Positions 15,838 to 24,376 of a DNA stretch of 64,000 bases are shown one piece after another; position 1 is the stretch's first letter; each line of letters opens with the position of its first letter. Source of the DNA: an uncultured Anaerolineae bacterium (GTDB taxonomy: Bacteria > Chloroflexota > Anaerolineae > Promineifilales > Promineifilaceae); assembly GCA_937943625.1 (NCBI GenBank), contig CALEAD010000037.1, forward strand, positions 1 through 64,000, in the 5' to 3' direction. Made by a program: the position numbers and the translations under genes. The notes below the pieces were generated by a model that saw only the letters and a program-made list of their open reading frames with translations, ran no database searches and was not told the DNA's origin.

Positions 15838-18144
15838 TCAGGGCTGGTGAATCACTAACGTGCCAATTTGCAGCATGTCATACGGCCGTTTCTCTCCACC
15901 GACCAGCACCGGCAGCCGCGCCAATGTTTGCGGATCGTACAGGCCAAGCCAGAGGGGGTAACGGCCGTTTGTCAGCCCATCCGGCACAACCAGGGTATAC
16001 TGGTCAACAATGACCTCTCCCGTAGCCCAAAGGCGCGTGGGATATTGTCCCGCCAGTGGCGGGCTGTCGCCTTGTGCCAGCGGTGGCTGCCCCGGTAGCG
16101 CCAGATGTAGCAGCGTCGTGTAGTCGCTGCCCAGGGGGGCCAGCACGTGCCAGGTCACGTCTACGGTAAGGGTGTCCCCTGGCCGGGCGCTGCTGGCAGA
16201 AAGGGCAACGGCCGTTACCGTCACGCTTTCCCCCAATTGCGCCAGCGCCGCGTCGGTCGGTGGCCAGGCGTGGGGCACAATTTTCACCCCACCCACGGCC
16301 ACGGCCGTTTCCCCCTCGGCCAGGCGCACAAATAACCGTCCCCACACCGGTGCAACGGCCGTTTCCTCCACGTACACGCCAAAGCAGTCGGCCACAATGC
16401 CCCCAGCAGGCCACAAATTGGCCGGGTACAGCCCGCGCCCGTGATAGCTGTGCAGGTTGGCAATCCGCGTCAGGTCGCGGCCAAACATTTCTAGCTTGAA
16501 GGCGGGTGCAGTCGCAGGGGGCGTTTGCGCCTGCCAATACAGCGTCAGCCAGATGGGGGCGCCGGGGTGGGCAACGGCCGTTTCCACCTGCGCCCCCACC
16601 AAAGTCAGCCCCTCGCCGACAGCTGCATCCAGCCGCTGCGCGCCGGCGGGCAGCTCTGTCAGCACCGGCGGCAGCGCGTAGGTGGGCGCAATCACGCCAA
16701 AGAGCGCGTAAAGCGAGGTGAAGCAGGCCAGCAAAGGGAGAAAGGTGACGGGGTAGCGCAGAGAGGGAGCAAGCGGGGGACGGGGCGACGGGGCAGCAGG
16801 CAGCCAGCGCGTCAGGCCGTAGGTCAGCGCCATGGCCATGGGCACAATTGCGGGAAAGAGCAGCCGTCCCTGCGCCGCTTCGGTGCGCAGCATAAAGGCC
16901 ACCAGTCCGGCATAGACCAGCGCAAACCAGCCGAACAACAGCCAGAAAGGGTTGATGAGTAGAGATTGAAGACGGATAGCCTTTAATTGCCAATTTCTCA
17001 TTGCCAGGCGCGCCAATGCCCCCAAAACGGCCGTTGCCACCATGCCATACCACAGCCAGAACAGCCACTCCGGCGGGCGCACGTTAAACCAGCCAAAAAT
17101 GGCAAACAGCGACTGCCACAGCCCGCCGCTTTCCGCCAGCACCTGCGCCAGCGTATACTCCCGGTCTCCTCCGGCAAAGCGAATGAACTCATTCGTGGCC
17201 GTAAAGTCGCCATACAGCGTCCAGTTGCGCCACCACAGCCAGCCTGCCAGCAGCAAAATGGGGGCGATAAGGAGGAAGAGATTGAAGATTGGGAATTGGG
17301 GGTTTCGGACTTTGGATTGAGGATTGGCGAACCGACCACCATTGGCGAAGAGTAACCAGGCGACCATGACGCCAACGCCATACAGCGCCAGCAGGATGCC
17401 TGCGTTTTTGCTTAGCGCTGCCAGGCCAATGGTTGTGCCCAGCAGCAGGAAAGAGAGCGAGAAGCGGGGCGCGGAATGTGGATGCACGTTGCCTCCCACA
17501 ATCCGCAATATCTGGTAGAGGGCGGCGGAACATAAGAAGATAATCAGCGCGTCATTGGTAATGGCAGCGTGGAGGAAGTTGAATTGGGGCAGGAAAGCGA
17601 CAACGGCCGTACCCAATAACGCATAGGCCGGGTATGGTGGCCACAGCAGCCGCGCCGTAGCGTAGATGCACAACAGTGTGCCCAATCCCAACAGCGTTGA
17701 GAAGGCGCGCAAGATGTGTGCCGCCATAGCATAGCCGCGCCAGGGCCAGCCCTCTTTTGGCCCATGCACGGCGCGATTGCGGTTCGTCAGCGCGCTGGCG
17801 TCGCCCACCGAGGCGTAAGGATTCAGCCACACCTCTTGCGCGGCAGTGCTGGTGTCTATGGGCGCGGTCAGCAGCGCCCCCAGCGCGTAGTAGAGCGGCG
17901 GCTGCGCAGCCTGCTGCTTGAGCAAGTTTTCATCTGTATCAGGGCCGGCAATGGGTAAACGGCCGTTTTCCTTGATGTACACGGCGGTAAAAAAGTGCCA
18001 ATGCTCATCGGGCGCCTCGAACAGCGGATTTACGACGCCATATGCCAGCGTCAGCAGCAAATAGCCTGCCAAAACCAGTGCCAGGTAGATGGTATGCTGC
18101 TTTCTGCTCTCCAAGCGCCACACTCCACGCTGCTTACTGCCCAC
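15838..18144 (-). CDS. Large membrane glycosyltransferase-like protein (DUF2142/GT39-like) with C-terminal beta-sandwich repeats
   Basis: The N-terminal half has about ten membrane helices and the early EAPDEHWHFF acidic loop and QPPLYYAL motif of polyprenol-phosphate-sugar-dependent GT39/DUF2142 transferases. The C-terminal part (about residues 480-765) is extracytoplasmic and contains two Ig-like repeats ending in RYPLWLGLYDPQTLARLP. It overlaps the upstream gene. I prefer the GTG at 18144; a GTG at 18123 and an ATG at 18192 are alternatives, and the open frame reaches 18300. Two low-complexity segments in frame (16951-17008 and 17276-17333) look like inserted heptad repeats. It probably attaches sugars to envelope glycans or proteins. 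Confidence 0.78.
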   Translation of the reverse strand: MGSKQRGVWRLESRKQHTIYLALVLAGYLLLTLAYGVVNPLFEAPDEHWHFFTAVYIKENGRLPIAGPDTDENLLKQQAAQPPLYYALGALLTAPIDTSTAAQEVWLNPYASVGDASALTNRNRAVHGPKEGWPWRGYAMAAHILRAFSTLLGLGTLLCIYATARLLWPPYPAYALLGTAVVAFLPQFNFLHAAITNDALIIFLCSAALYQILRIVGGNVHPHSAPRFSLSFLLLGTTIGLAALSKNAGILLALYGVGVMVAWLLFANGGRFANPQSKVRNPQFPIFNLFLLIAPILLLAGWLWWRNWTLYGDFTATNEFIRFAGGDREYTLAQVLAESGGLWQSLFAIFGWFNVRPPEWLFWLWYGMVATAVLGALARLAMRNWQLKAIRLQSLLINPFWLLFGWFALVYAGLVAFMLRTEAAQGRLLFPAIVPMAMALTYGLTRWLPAAPSPRPPLAPSLRYPVTFLPLLACFTSLYALFGVIAPTYALPPVLTELPAGAQRLDAAVGEGLTLVGAQVETAVAHPGAPIWLTLYWQAQTPPATAPAFKLEMFGRDLTRIANLHSYHGRGLYPANLWPAGGIVADCFGVYVEETAVAPVWGRLFVRLAEGETAVAVGGVKIVPHAWPPTDAALAQLGESVTVTAVALSASSARPGDTLTVDVTWHVLAPLGSDYTTLLHLALPGQPPLAQGDSPPLAGQYPTRLWATGEVIVDQYTLVVPDGLTNGRYPLWLGLYDPQTLARLPVLVGGEKRPYDMLQIGTLVIHQP
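16951..17008. repeat. Heptad-like repeat inside a coding region
   Basis: The bases GATGAGTAGAGATTGAAGAC and TTTAATTGCCAATTTCTCAT resemble the AATCTCC/AATTGCC repeats found between genes in this window. Here they are in frame in the membrane glycosyltransferase gene, in a loop between predicted helices, and encode a segment such as LKAIRLQSLLI. Confidence 0.6.
17276..17333. repeat. Heptad-like repeat inside a coding region
   Basis: GATTGAAGATTGGGAATTGG and GGATTGAGGATTGGCGAA are tandem variants of a roughly 7-base GGATTG(A/G) unit, strongly unlike the surrounding GC-rich coding sequence. Read on the minus strand they add a loop of the form FANPQSKVRNPQFPIFN between two membrane helices without breaking the frame. 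Confidence 0.75.
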
Positions 18145-21037
18145 CCCAGGCAAAGGTCGCCAGCCGTACACGGCCGTTTGCCACGTCAGCATTTGCGCCA
18201 GAAACCGCCAGCCGCGCCCCCGTCTCTGGGTCATACAGCCCCACCCACAGCGTATATGTGCCGGGTGGCAGCTCGGCAGGCACAAACAGCGCCCGCTCAT
18301 CCCGCAGCACCTCCTCGGCGCGCCAGCTAACGGTCAGGCGTGTGCCCTGCACGGGGATGCCGTCAGCCTGTGCCACCACCTGCTCTTGCGCGTCGCTCAG
18401 ATGTACAAAGACCAGCCAGTTATCGCCGATGTCTTGCTGCGCCTGCCAGATGAGCGTTAGCGCCTGCCAGTTGCCGGGCATGAGCATAGGCGGGTCTAGC
18501 GCGTACCCGTGCAGGCGAATTTGCCCTGCGCCAAATTGCGCATCGAGCGGTTGCGGAATGGGGGGCAGGTCTGTTTGCAGCGGCCAGGGCACAATGGTCG
18601 GCCGTTCGTTGAGGGTCAGCTCGCGCCCTACCACACGGCCGTTTGCCCGCACTACCGCCAGGCGCAAGAGCGTGTCATCGGCAACGGCCGTACCCGGAAC
18701 TAACAACTCGCCACGTCCCTGTACCACTTCCCCTGCTGTCCACAAAGAGGTGGGGTAATCGGCGCGGCTCAACGGCATCAGCGCCTCTTGCAACACCGTG
18801 CCCGCGCCGTCGGTCAGGCGCAGGCGCAGCTGGTAATCTTCGCGGGGTGCGCGCTGCGCCTGCCAGAACAGGTCAAGCGGCAGCACGTGACCGGGGCGCA
18901 GCGCCAGCGCCGGCAGGCGGTAACCTAACAGGCGCAGCGGCCCCAGGTTGGCCGTTTGCCGCGTCATCAGTGGCCAATGCGCCGCTGGTGGATTGGCGGC
19001 CGCGGCTACCACCTGCACAACGCCTGACGAAGCCTCGATACGGCCGTCTGTCAGGCCAATTGTCTCCCCGTCAAGCGTCGTCAGCCGCAGCGCCAGCTCA
19101 TAGGCGCCGGGGGGCAACCCCACCGGCAGCGCCAGGGGCAAATCGTGCATCACCAGCGCCCCTTGTGGCCAGCGATGTGGCGGAAAAGTTGGCCACAGCA
19201 CCTGATCAAGCTGCGCCCACACCACCCCATTCTGGTCCAGCAGACGCCACGAGAGAATGAGCGAATCGGCCGTCATCGCTTTCTGTCGCGTGCCAAACAG
19301 GCGCAGCCACACATCTCTGCCGGCCTGCCAAGTTTCGATCTGCTCGATGCCGCGTAGCGCCAGCCCGTTGGCAAAAGCGACATTCAGCGGCGCGGCTTGT
19401 GGCGGAAGCTCCGCCAGCAATGGCTGGGGCGCATACGCTTCCAGCCTGACAGAAAGCCACATGTGCGGGAATTGGCGCGCCCATAGCTGTGGCCACTGCT
19501 GCCTGCTCCATTCCAGCAGTGCGCGCCGCGGAAAGCCCGTGCGCGGCAGCGGCTCTGTCAGCAGCCAGAGGCGGCCCCCCTGCTGCCCGACCTGGGCGGC
19601 CGCCTGCGCCAGTTCTGCCTGTGCCGCCGCAACGTCCATCTGCCCGTAGAGAGGAATGGCGCGCCAGGGGGCTGCACCGCTGTAGTAATAGTCAAAGGTG
19701 AAGCCAATCAGGGTGTCGTGCAGCACGATCAGGTCGTTGGCGTGTGCGTGCTGGTTCAGGTAGAGCGCGGCGCCACGCACGTCGTCGCGCACGAACTGCG
19801 GGTCGTGGAACTGTTTGTGCAGGTTGTTGAGCTGGATGGCAACGGCCGTAATCAGCAGCCCGCCACGCAACAGAGGCGTGAGATGTGCAATTCCCGCGAG
19901 GATGACCGCTGACGGCTGACCACCGACCGCTGACCGCAGCCGCGGGGCAGGCAATGTCGCACCGGCCGCCAGCAGCAGCAAGAAAGGGGGCAGACCAATC
20001 AGCAGGTGGCGCGTGCCGTTGTACAGCGGGTTCAGCAGCGAGAGAAGCTGCAACAGCGCCAGGGGGATGACCTGGTAACCAAGCAGCAGCACGGCCGTTG
20101 GCCAATGGCGGCGCCACAACAACATCGCGCCACCCAGTGCTAACAGCAGCGCCGCGCCGATCAGTTGCCAGGGGTGGCTGAGGCTGCGATCTATGCCTAC
20201 GGCAAAGGCGCTGAAGGCATGATGCGCCACTGTTGCTGCCGGGATGTAGGCAAAATCTACCTGCCGGCCGGCGCGGAAGCGTTCCAGGGCGACCAGCAGT
20301 GCGGGCAGGAGCAGCAGCAGCACCCCCGCGCCCCCCGCGCTTATTGCCAGCAGCCAGCGCCAATGCTGCCGCACCAGCCGCAGCAGATTGGCGCGCCATT
20401 GGTACAGCGCCAGAAAGAGCAGCGCTACAGCGCCATAGGCAGCAATGAAGAAGCCAAAGTAATGGGTGTAAATGCCGGCCAACACGGCCGTTGCCCATAG
20501 TAGCAGCCAACACCAGGTGTACCGCCGGGCAAAGCAAAATAGCGCATAGGTCGCCAGCAAATTCAGCGTGATGAGCAGGCCATAATTACGCAGCTCTTGC
20601 GACTGCCAGATGTGGAAGGGGGAAATAGCCAATAAAACGGCCGCCAGCAGCGCCGCGCGGTACGGCAGCAGCAGACGCCCCAGGCGGTAGAAAAGGGGCA
20701 CAGCCAGCAGCGCCAGCAGTACACCGCCATAGCGCAGGGCAAAGATCGTTTCGCCCGTCAGCGCGCGCCAGCCGTGCAGCAACAAAAAATAGAGGGGCGG
20801 GTTGGTGTCACGGCCGTTGATCTCGTCTACGACGATGCTGTTTTGCAAGATGAGCGAAACAGGCTGGCGCAGCCGATAAAGGCTCAGCCCTTCGTCACTC
20901 CACATAGATTGCCCTTCTAGCTGGTAGAGGCGCAGAGCAAAAGAGAGAAGGAGGATAACGAGAATCAGGAATGAGCGAGAGCCAGAGAAGAATGTGCGCT
21001 TTTCTTCTTGCTCTCGCTTTGCCAGCAATGGGTGCAT
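18134..21037 (-). CDS. GT39-family (PMT/ArnT-like) membrane glycosyltransferase with three C-terminal beta-sandwich repeats
   Basis: This 967-residue protein starts with a short cytoplasmic tail, then a first helix followed by WSDEGLSLYRLR, the acidic loop that holds the catalytic Asp-Glu of GT39/PMT enzymes, and NPPLYFLLLHGW. About 11 helices follow up to residue 400. The second half is a chain of three beta-sandwich domains of about 110 residues each, the last ending in GTYTLWVGLYDPETGARL. Such proteins use polyprenol-linked sugars on the outer face of the membrane. Its ATG overlaps the stop codon of the preceding gene by one base at 21037 (TAATG), so the three large genes form one unit. 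Confidence 0.85.
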   Translation of the reverse strand: MHPLLAKREQEEKRTFFSGSRSFLILVILLLSFALRLYQLEGQSMWSDEGLSLYRLRQPVSLILQNSIVVDEINGRDTNPPLYFLLLHGWRALTGETIFALRYGGVLLALLAVPLFYRLGRLLLPYRAALLAAVLLAISPFHIWQSQELRNYGLLITLNLLATYALFCFARRYTWCWLLLWATAVLAGIYTHYFGFFIAAYGAVALLFLALYQWRANLLRLVRQHWRWLLAISAGGAGVLLLLLPALLVALERFRAGRQVDFAYIPAATVAHHAFSAFAVGIDRSLSHPWQLIGAALLLALGGAMLLWRRHWPTAVLLLGYQVIPLALLQLLSLLNPLYNGTRHLLIGLPPFLLLLAAGATLPAPRLRSAVGGQPSAVILAGIAHLTPLLRGGLLITAVAIQLNNLHKQFHDPQFVRDDVRGAALYLNQHAHANDLIVLHDTLIGFTFDYYYSGAAPWRAIPLYGQMDVAAAQAELAQAAAQVGQQGGRLWLLTEPLPRTGFPRRALLEWSRQQWPQLWARQFPHMWLSVRLEAYAPQPLLAELPPQAAPLNVAFANGLALRGIEQIETWQAGRDVWLRLFGTRQKAMTADSLILSWRLLDQNGVVWAQLDQVLWPTFPPHRWPQGALVMHDLPLALPVGLPPGAYELALRLTTLDGETIGLTDGRIEASSGVVQVVAAAANPPAAHWPLMTRQTANLGPLRLLGYRLPALALRPGHVLPLDLFWQAQRAPREDYQLRLRLTDGAGTVLQEALMPLSRADYPTSLWTAGEVVQGRGELLVPGTAVADDTLLRLAVVRANGRVVGRELTLNERPTIVPWPLQTDLPPIPQPLDAQFGAGQIRLHGYALDPPMLMPGNWQALTLIWQAQQDIGDNWLVFVHLSDAQEQVVAQADGIPVQGTRLTVSWRAEEVLRDERALFVPAELPPGTYTLWVGLYDPETGARLAVSGANADVANGRVRLATFAWGGQ

Positions 21038-23283
21038 TACGGCCGTACCTCCACCAGCCCCAGGTCAATAGCGGGCATCGGGCGCGCGCCGCTGCCTAGG
21101 TCATACAACCCCACTTCCAGGCGATACGTGCCTGGTGGCAAATCGGTGGGCAGCCAGAAAGTACGCTGATCGCGCACCAGCTCGCCCACGCCCCACCACG
21201 AGGTGGGATACCAGCCCTCTAGCGGCGCGCCGTCGGCCTGCGCCACTGTTTCCCCTGTTGCCGGGTTAACCAGGTGCGCAAAAACCTGGTAATCCATTGG
21301 CGCAGGCTGGGCCGCGGCCCAGGTCAGGGTAATGGGCACGCTGCTGCCCGGCGTCCAGGTAGGGGCAAACTCGCTGTCGAGCAGGTGGAATGAGGGTGTG
21401 GGCGGCAGCTCTGTGGCAAACTGTTGCTTTTGGGGATTGACCAGCCGCACGCGGTCAATGAATAAATTAAAGAGGGTATTTCCGGCAGGGTCAATAGCCG
21501 CCAGCCGTGTTACGCCATCTGCAGCTAAAAAGAAAATTTCCATCTGATATACTAGGCTACGCTCCAGATTTCGCGGTATGCCTATGTGCAGCGTCTCGCA
21601 CCAGGTCTGCCCGGGCTGCCATTGGCTGGTAGGATGCCGGCCCAACCCTGGGTAGGTGCGCCGCGCGGAGAGCAGGCTCTCCTTGGGGCCGATGATCTGG
21701 ATGGAGAAGGTGTAATCTTCAGGGGTGGCAGCCAGGGCGCGCCAGCAGAGGTCAACGGCCAACACATTGTCTGCTTCGATGCTGCGCTGCTGTGGCGCAA
21801 AGTAGAGGAGTTCGGCAAAGGGGTCAACGGCCGTTGTGCCAAAGCGCCATGATTGGTTGCGTGGTAGTTGTGCGGCTTCCTCAGCGCTAAGGAAGCTCAT
21901 GATATAGGCGGGACGAATGAGCAACGGCGGCACGAGAAGGGCTAATGCGCCCACGTAGGTGATGGCTAGCCAGGCCAGGCGGGGATGCAAGCTGTACCAG
22001 CCATACACAAGCAAGAAGGCGATGATGCCAATGGAGGGAAAGAGCAAACGGCCGTAGGGGGCAATAACGCGCTGCATCCAGCTTTCCAGGGAGATTAAAT
22101 TTAAGACCAGTCCGGCAGCCAGCAGCGCCAGCAGCAGCAGGGTGGCTGTTTCCGGGCGGCGCGCTGGTTGCCGCCATAGCCAGGCAGCACGTAGCCAGCC
22201 AGCAGCCGCCAGCGCCAGCAGACCGAAAAAGAGGGTATAGGGCCAGCCGCCCGGCCAGTAGCCCAGGCGAATGGTTCCCCAGCCGAGCGCCAGCCAGTAG
22301 GAGCGCCACACTTCTTGCCAGCGCAACCAGAATGGGGAAAGCATGGTGGGGTCGGTAATGGCCCAGGGGGTCTGGTCATGTGGGTTGAGGCCCAGGGGCG
22401 CGCCATAGGTGAGCCAGCCATGCAGCAGCCACCAGCCAGATACGGTCGTAACCCCTCCTGTAAACGCCAGAGCAAACCCAAAGGCAGGCATAAAGTGCGC
22501 GCGGCGACCACGCCAACGCCAGAGCAGCCCCAGGCCAATAGGCAATCCTAGCGCCAGAGCGCTTACTTTGGTCAGAACGGCCGCACCCACAATCAGGCCA
22601 ATCCATGCGCCCCAACGCCAATCGTGCTGCGGCGGGCAGCGCATAAAGCGGGCAAACTGCCACAGCGCTAGCGTACTGAGCGCCGCTGCGGGAATGTCGT
22701 TAGAGGCCATGCTGCTGATGTAGATGACCTGCGGCGTAAAGGCCACCAGCGCCACAGCGCCCAGGGTTAGCGTGAGCGTGCGCGGCCACACCTGTTGCCC
22801 CAGGCCATACAGTGCCAGCAGCAGCAGCACGCCAAACCCCAGGGTAACGTAGCGTGCCAGATATAAAGCCAGCCAGCCTCCCTGCAGCGGACGGCCATCG
22901 CTGGTGTAGACGATCTGGCGATTATCGCTGTCAAACGTGGCGCGGGGTAGAGGGCCAATAAAATAGGGATTGGGACGATAGACAGCGGGCGGATTGTCTA
23001 TACCCGTCAGACGCGCAGGCAGGGAGGTAATAACATAGTAGAGTGGCGGCTGGCCCGATTCTTGTTCGATGCCATTTTGCCAGGCAGCTTCCCCTCGCGG
23101 CGGCAATGTGCCATGCTGCACCAGCCAGCGGATGTAGGCAAAGTGCTGCGCTTCGTCTGGCCCCTCAAAAGGGGGAATGAGCCAGAGATATGTGCTGCCG
23201 AGCGCCAAAAAAGTGAGGACAATGGCGAGAAGGGGGAAGAGAAACGGCCGTTGGCGGCGCTCTACGTACTCAGTCTTGTTCAT
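21037..23283 (-). CDS. Membrane glycosyltransferase-like protein (DUF2142/GT39-like), first of three
   Basis: The first 500 residues hold about eleven membrane helices, with PPFEGPDEAQHFAYIRWL close to residue 37 and SGQPPLYYVITSLP, the pair of motifs shared with the 15838-18144 product. Residues 500-748 are extracytoplasmic, with two beta-sandwich domains; the last carries DYQVFAHLVNPATGE and GTYRLEVGLYDLGSGARP, nearly the same signature as in the two genes that follow. It starts the three-gene cluster. Function is inferred as sugar transfer to envelope material; the acceptor is unknown. Confidence 0.82.
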   Translation of the reverse strand: MNKTEYVERRQRPFLFPLLAIVLTFLALGSTYLWLIPPFEGPDEAQHFAYIRWLVQHGTLPPRGEAAWQNGIEQESGQPPLYYVITSLPARLTGIDNPPAVYRPNPYFIGPLPRATFDSDNRQIVYTSDGRPLQGGWLALYLARYVTLGFGVLLLLALYGLGQQVWPRTLTLTLGAVALVAFTPQVIYISSMASNDIPAAALSTLALWQFARFMRCPPQHDWRWGAWIGLIVGAAVLTKVSALALGLPIGLGLLWRWRGRRAHFMPAFGFALAFTGGVTTVSGWWLLHGWLTYGAPLGLNPHDQTPWAITDPTMLSPFWLRWQEVWRSYWLALGWGTIRLGYWPGGWPYTLFFGLLALAAAGWLRAAWLWRQPARRPETATLLLLALLAAGLVLNLISLESWMQRVIAPYGRLLFPSIGIIAFLLVYGWYSLHPRLAWLAITYVGALALLVPPLLIRPAYIMSFLSAEEAAQLPRNQSWRFGTTAVDPFAELLYFAPQQRSIEADNVLAVDLCWRALAATPEDYTFSIQIIGPKESLLSARRTYPGLGRHPTSQWQPGQTWCETLHIGIPRNLERSLVYQMEIFFLAADGVTRLAAIDPAGNTLFNLFIDRVRLVNPQKQQFATELPPTPSFHLLDSEFAPTWTPGSSVPITLTWAAAQPAPMDYQVFAHLVNPATGETVAQADGAPLEGWYPTSWWGVGELVRDQRTFWLPTDLPPGTYRLEVGLYDLGSGARPMPAIDLGLVEVRP

Positions 23284-23398
23284 GCCTGCCTGATTATCCC
23301 CCGCTGCGCGGTGACAATCAACCTATCTTAGCAGGCAGCTAAGAAGGGGATGGGGATAGTGGAGAGTAGGATGTGATTTACGCTTTCTGGAAATGGCG

Positions 23399-23494
23399 CT
23401 TTACCATTTCGTGACCGCCGACGGCCGACCGCAGACAGCCCATCACTGGCAAAATCGCGGTCGGCGATCGGTAGTCAGTGGGCAAATTGTAAAG
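23399..23494. repeat. MITE-like repeat (family B), 96 bp
   Basis: It opens with CTTTACCATTT and closes with AAATTGTAAAG, inverted with one mismatch. The body GACCGCCGACGGCCGACCGC, then CCCATCACTGGCAAAATCGC, then GGTCGGCGATCGG is shared with the copies at 43388-43479 and (in reverse) 61027-61122. It has exactly the same length as the copy at 24154-24249. No open frame is contained. Confidence 0.8.
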
Positions 23495-23570
23495 ATCGTT
23501 TGTAAAGAAGCGTTTGGCCTGATCAGACCATGCCGCCAATTGCTAATTCCCAGTCTCCCTTTCGCTGTGG

Positions 23571-23996
23571 CTAGAAGGGAATATCATCTTCTTGGTGGTC
23601 AGAAGCGCTGCCTTCTTCATATTCCGCGGCAGCATAGCTGCCTTCACCCTTTGGCGTGAGAAAGCGAATGGTGTCTGCTCTTACCTCATAAGACGCTGCT
23701 ACCGTCCCATCCTGGCGTGTCCAGAGGCGGGGGCCACCGGTATTCGGGTCTGATTTTAACCGGCCTTCTACCAAAACTTTGCTGCCTTTGTTCAGATATT
23801 GGTTGGCCGTCTCAGCCTGTCTTCCCCACACGTTCACACTAAACCAGGTTGTCTCCTCGCGCGGTTGCCCGCTGGTGCGGTCTGTCCAACGGGAAGAGGT
23901 GGCTACGCTAAAGCTGGTAACGGCCGTACCGTCTGGCATGTACCGCATTTCTGGGTCGCGCCCTAGATTACCGATGAGAATGATTTTCTGATACAT
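23571..23996 (-). CDS. ssb: Single-stranded DNA-binding protein
   Basis: The 141-residue protein has the OB-fold core of bacterial SSB (MYQKIILIGNLGRDPEMRY at the start and FSVNVWGRQAETANQYLNKG in the middle) and ends with the acidic tip DDIPF that docks replication and repair partners. It coats single-stranded DNA as a tetramer. The gene stands alone between a repeat and the end of the dehydrogenase unit, without rpsF or rpsR nearby. GGAGAGGG precedes the ATG. Confidence 0.96.
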   Translation of the reverse strand: MYQKIILIGNLGRDPEMRYMPDGTAVTSFSVATSSRWTDRTSGQPREETTWFSVNVWGRQAETANQYLNKGSKVLVEGRLKSDPNTGGPRLWTRQDGTVAASYEVRADTIRFLTPKGEGSYAAAEYEEGSASDHQEDDIPF

Positions 23997-24153
23997 ATCG
24001 CCCTCTCCTTGCTGATTGAGTCACTTTTGACTGCTTATGAATAGCAGGCACATATCTTGCACATGGTAACACATTATAAAACTGTGTGGAAGCCCTTTTC
24101 AGAGGGTTCAGCAATGTAAATGTAGGCATGGTTCATGACACGTTGAAGAGATG

Positions 24154-24249
24154 CTTTACAATTTTTCGACTGCCGATGGCCGATCCGCGACCGCAACACT
24201 GGAGAGACATGGCGATCTGCGGTCGGTGGTCTGTGGTCAAATTGTAAAG
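24154..24249. repeat. MITE-like repeat (family B), 96 bp, perfect inverted ends
   Basis: The ends are CTTTACAATTT and AAATTGTAAAG, perfect 11-bp inverted copies, with TCGACTGCCGATGGCC near the left and GGTCGGTGGTCTGTGGTC near the right. The bases left of it (TCATGACACGTTGAAGAGA) are shared with 3504-3520. It lies between ssb and the gdhA terminator. It encodes nothing and looks like a non-autonomous mobile element. Confidence 0.82.
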
Positions 24250-24285
24250 ATCGCTTGAACTACGCCGTCTGGTGCAGTCATTACA

Positions 24286-24323
24286 GAAAAAGACCCAAAG
24301 GGTTGAATAAACCCTTTGGGTCT
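24286..24323 (-). terminator. Rho-independent terminator of the glutamate dehydrogenase gene
   Basis: AGACCCAAAGGGTT and AACCCTTTGGGTCT are perfect 14-base inverted arms around a 5-base loop. On the minus strand a run of T follows, about 50 bases after the dehydrogenase stop codon. Confidence 0.92.
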
Positions 24324-24376
24324 ACGGAAGCATAATTTATGGTGCGGGGGACAGCACACCCGGCGTTGTTAACCGA

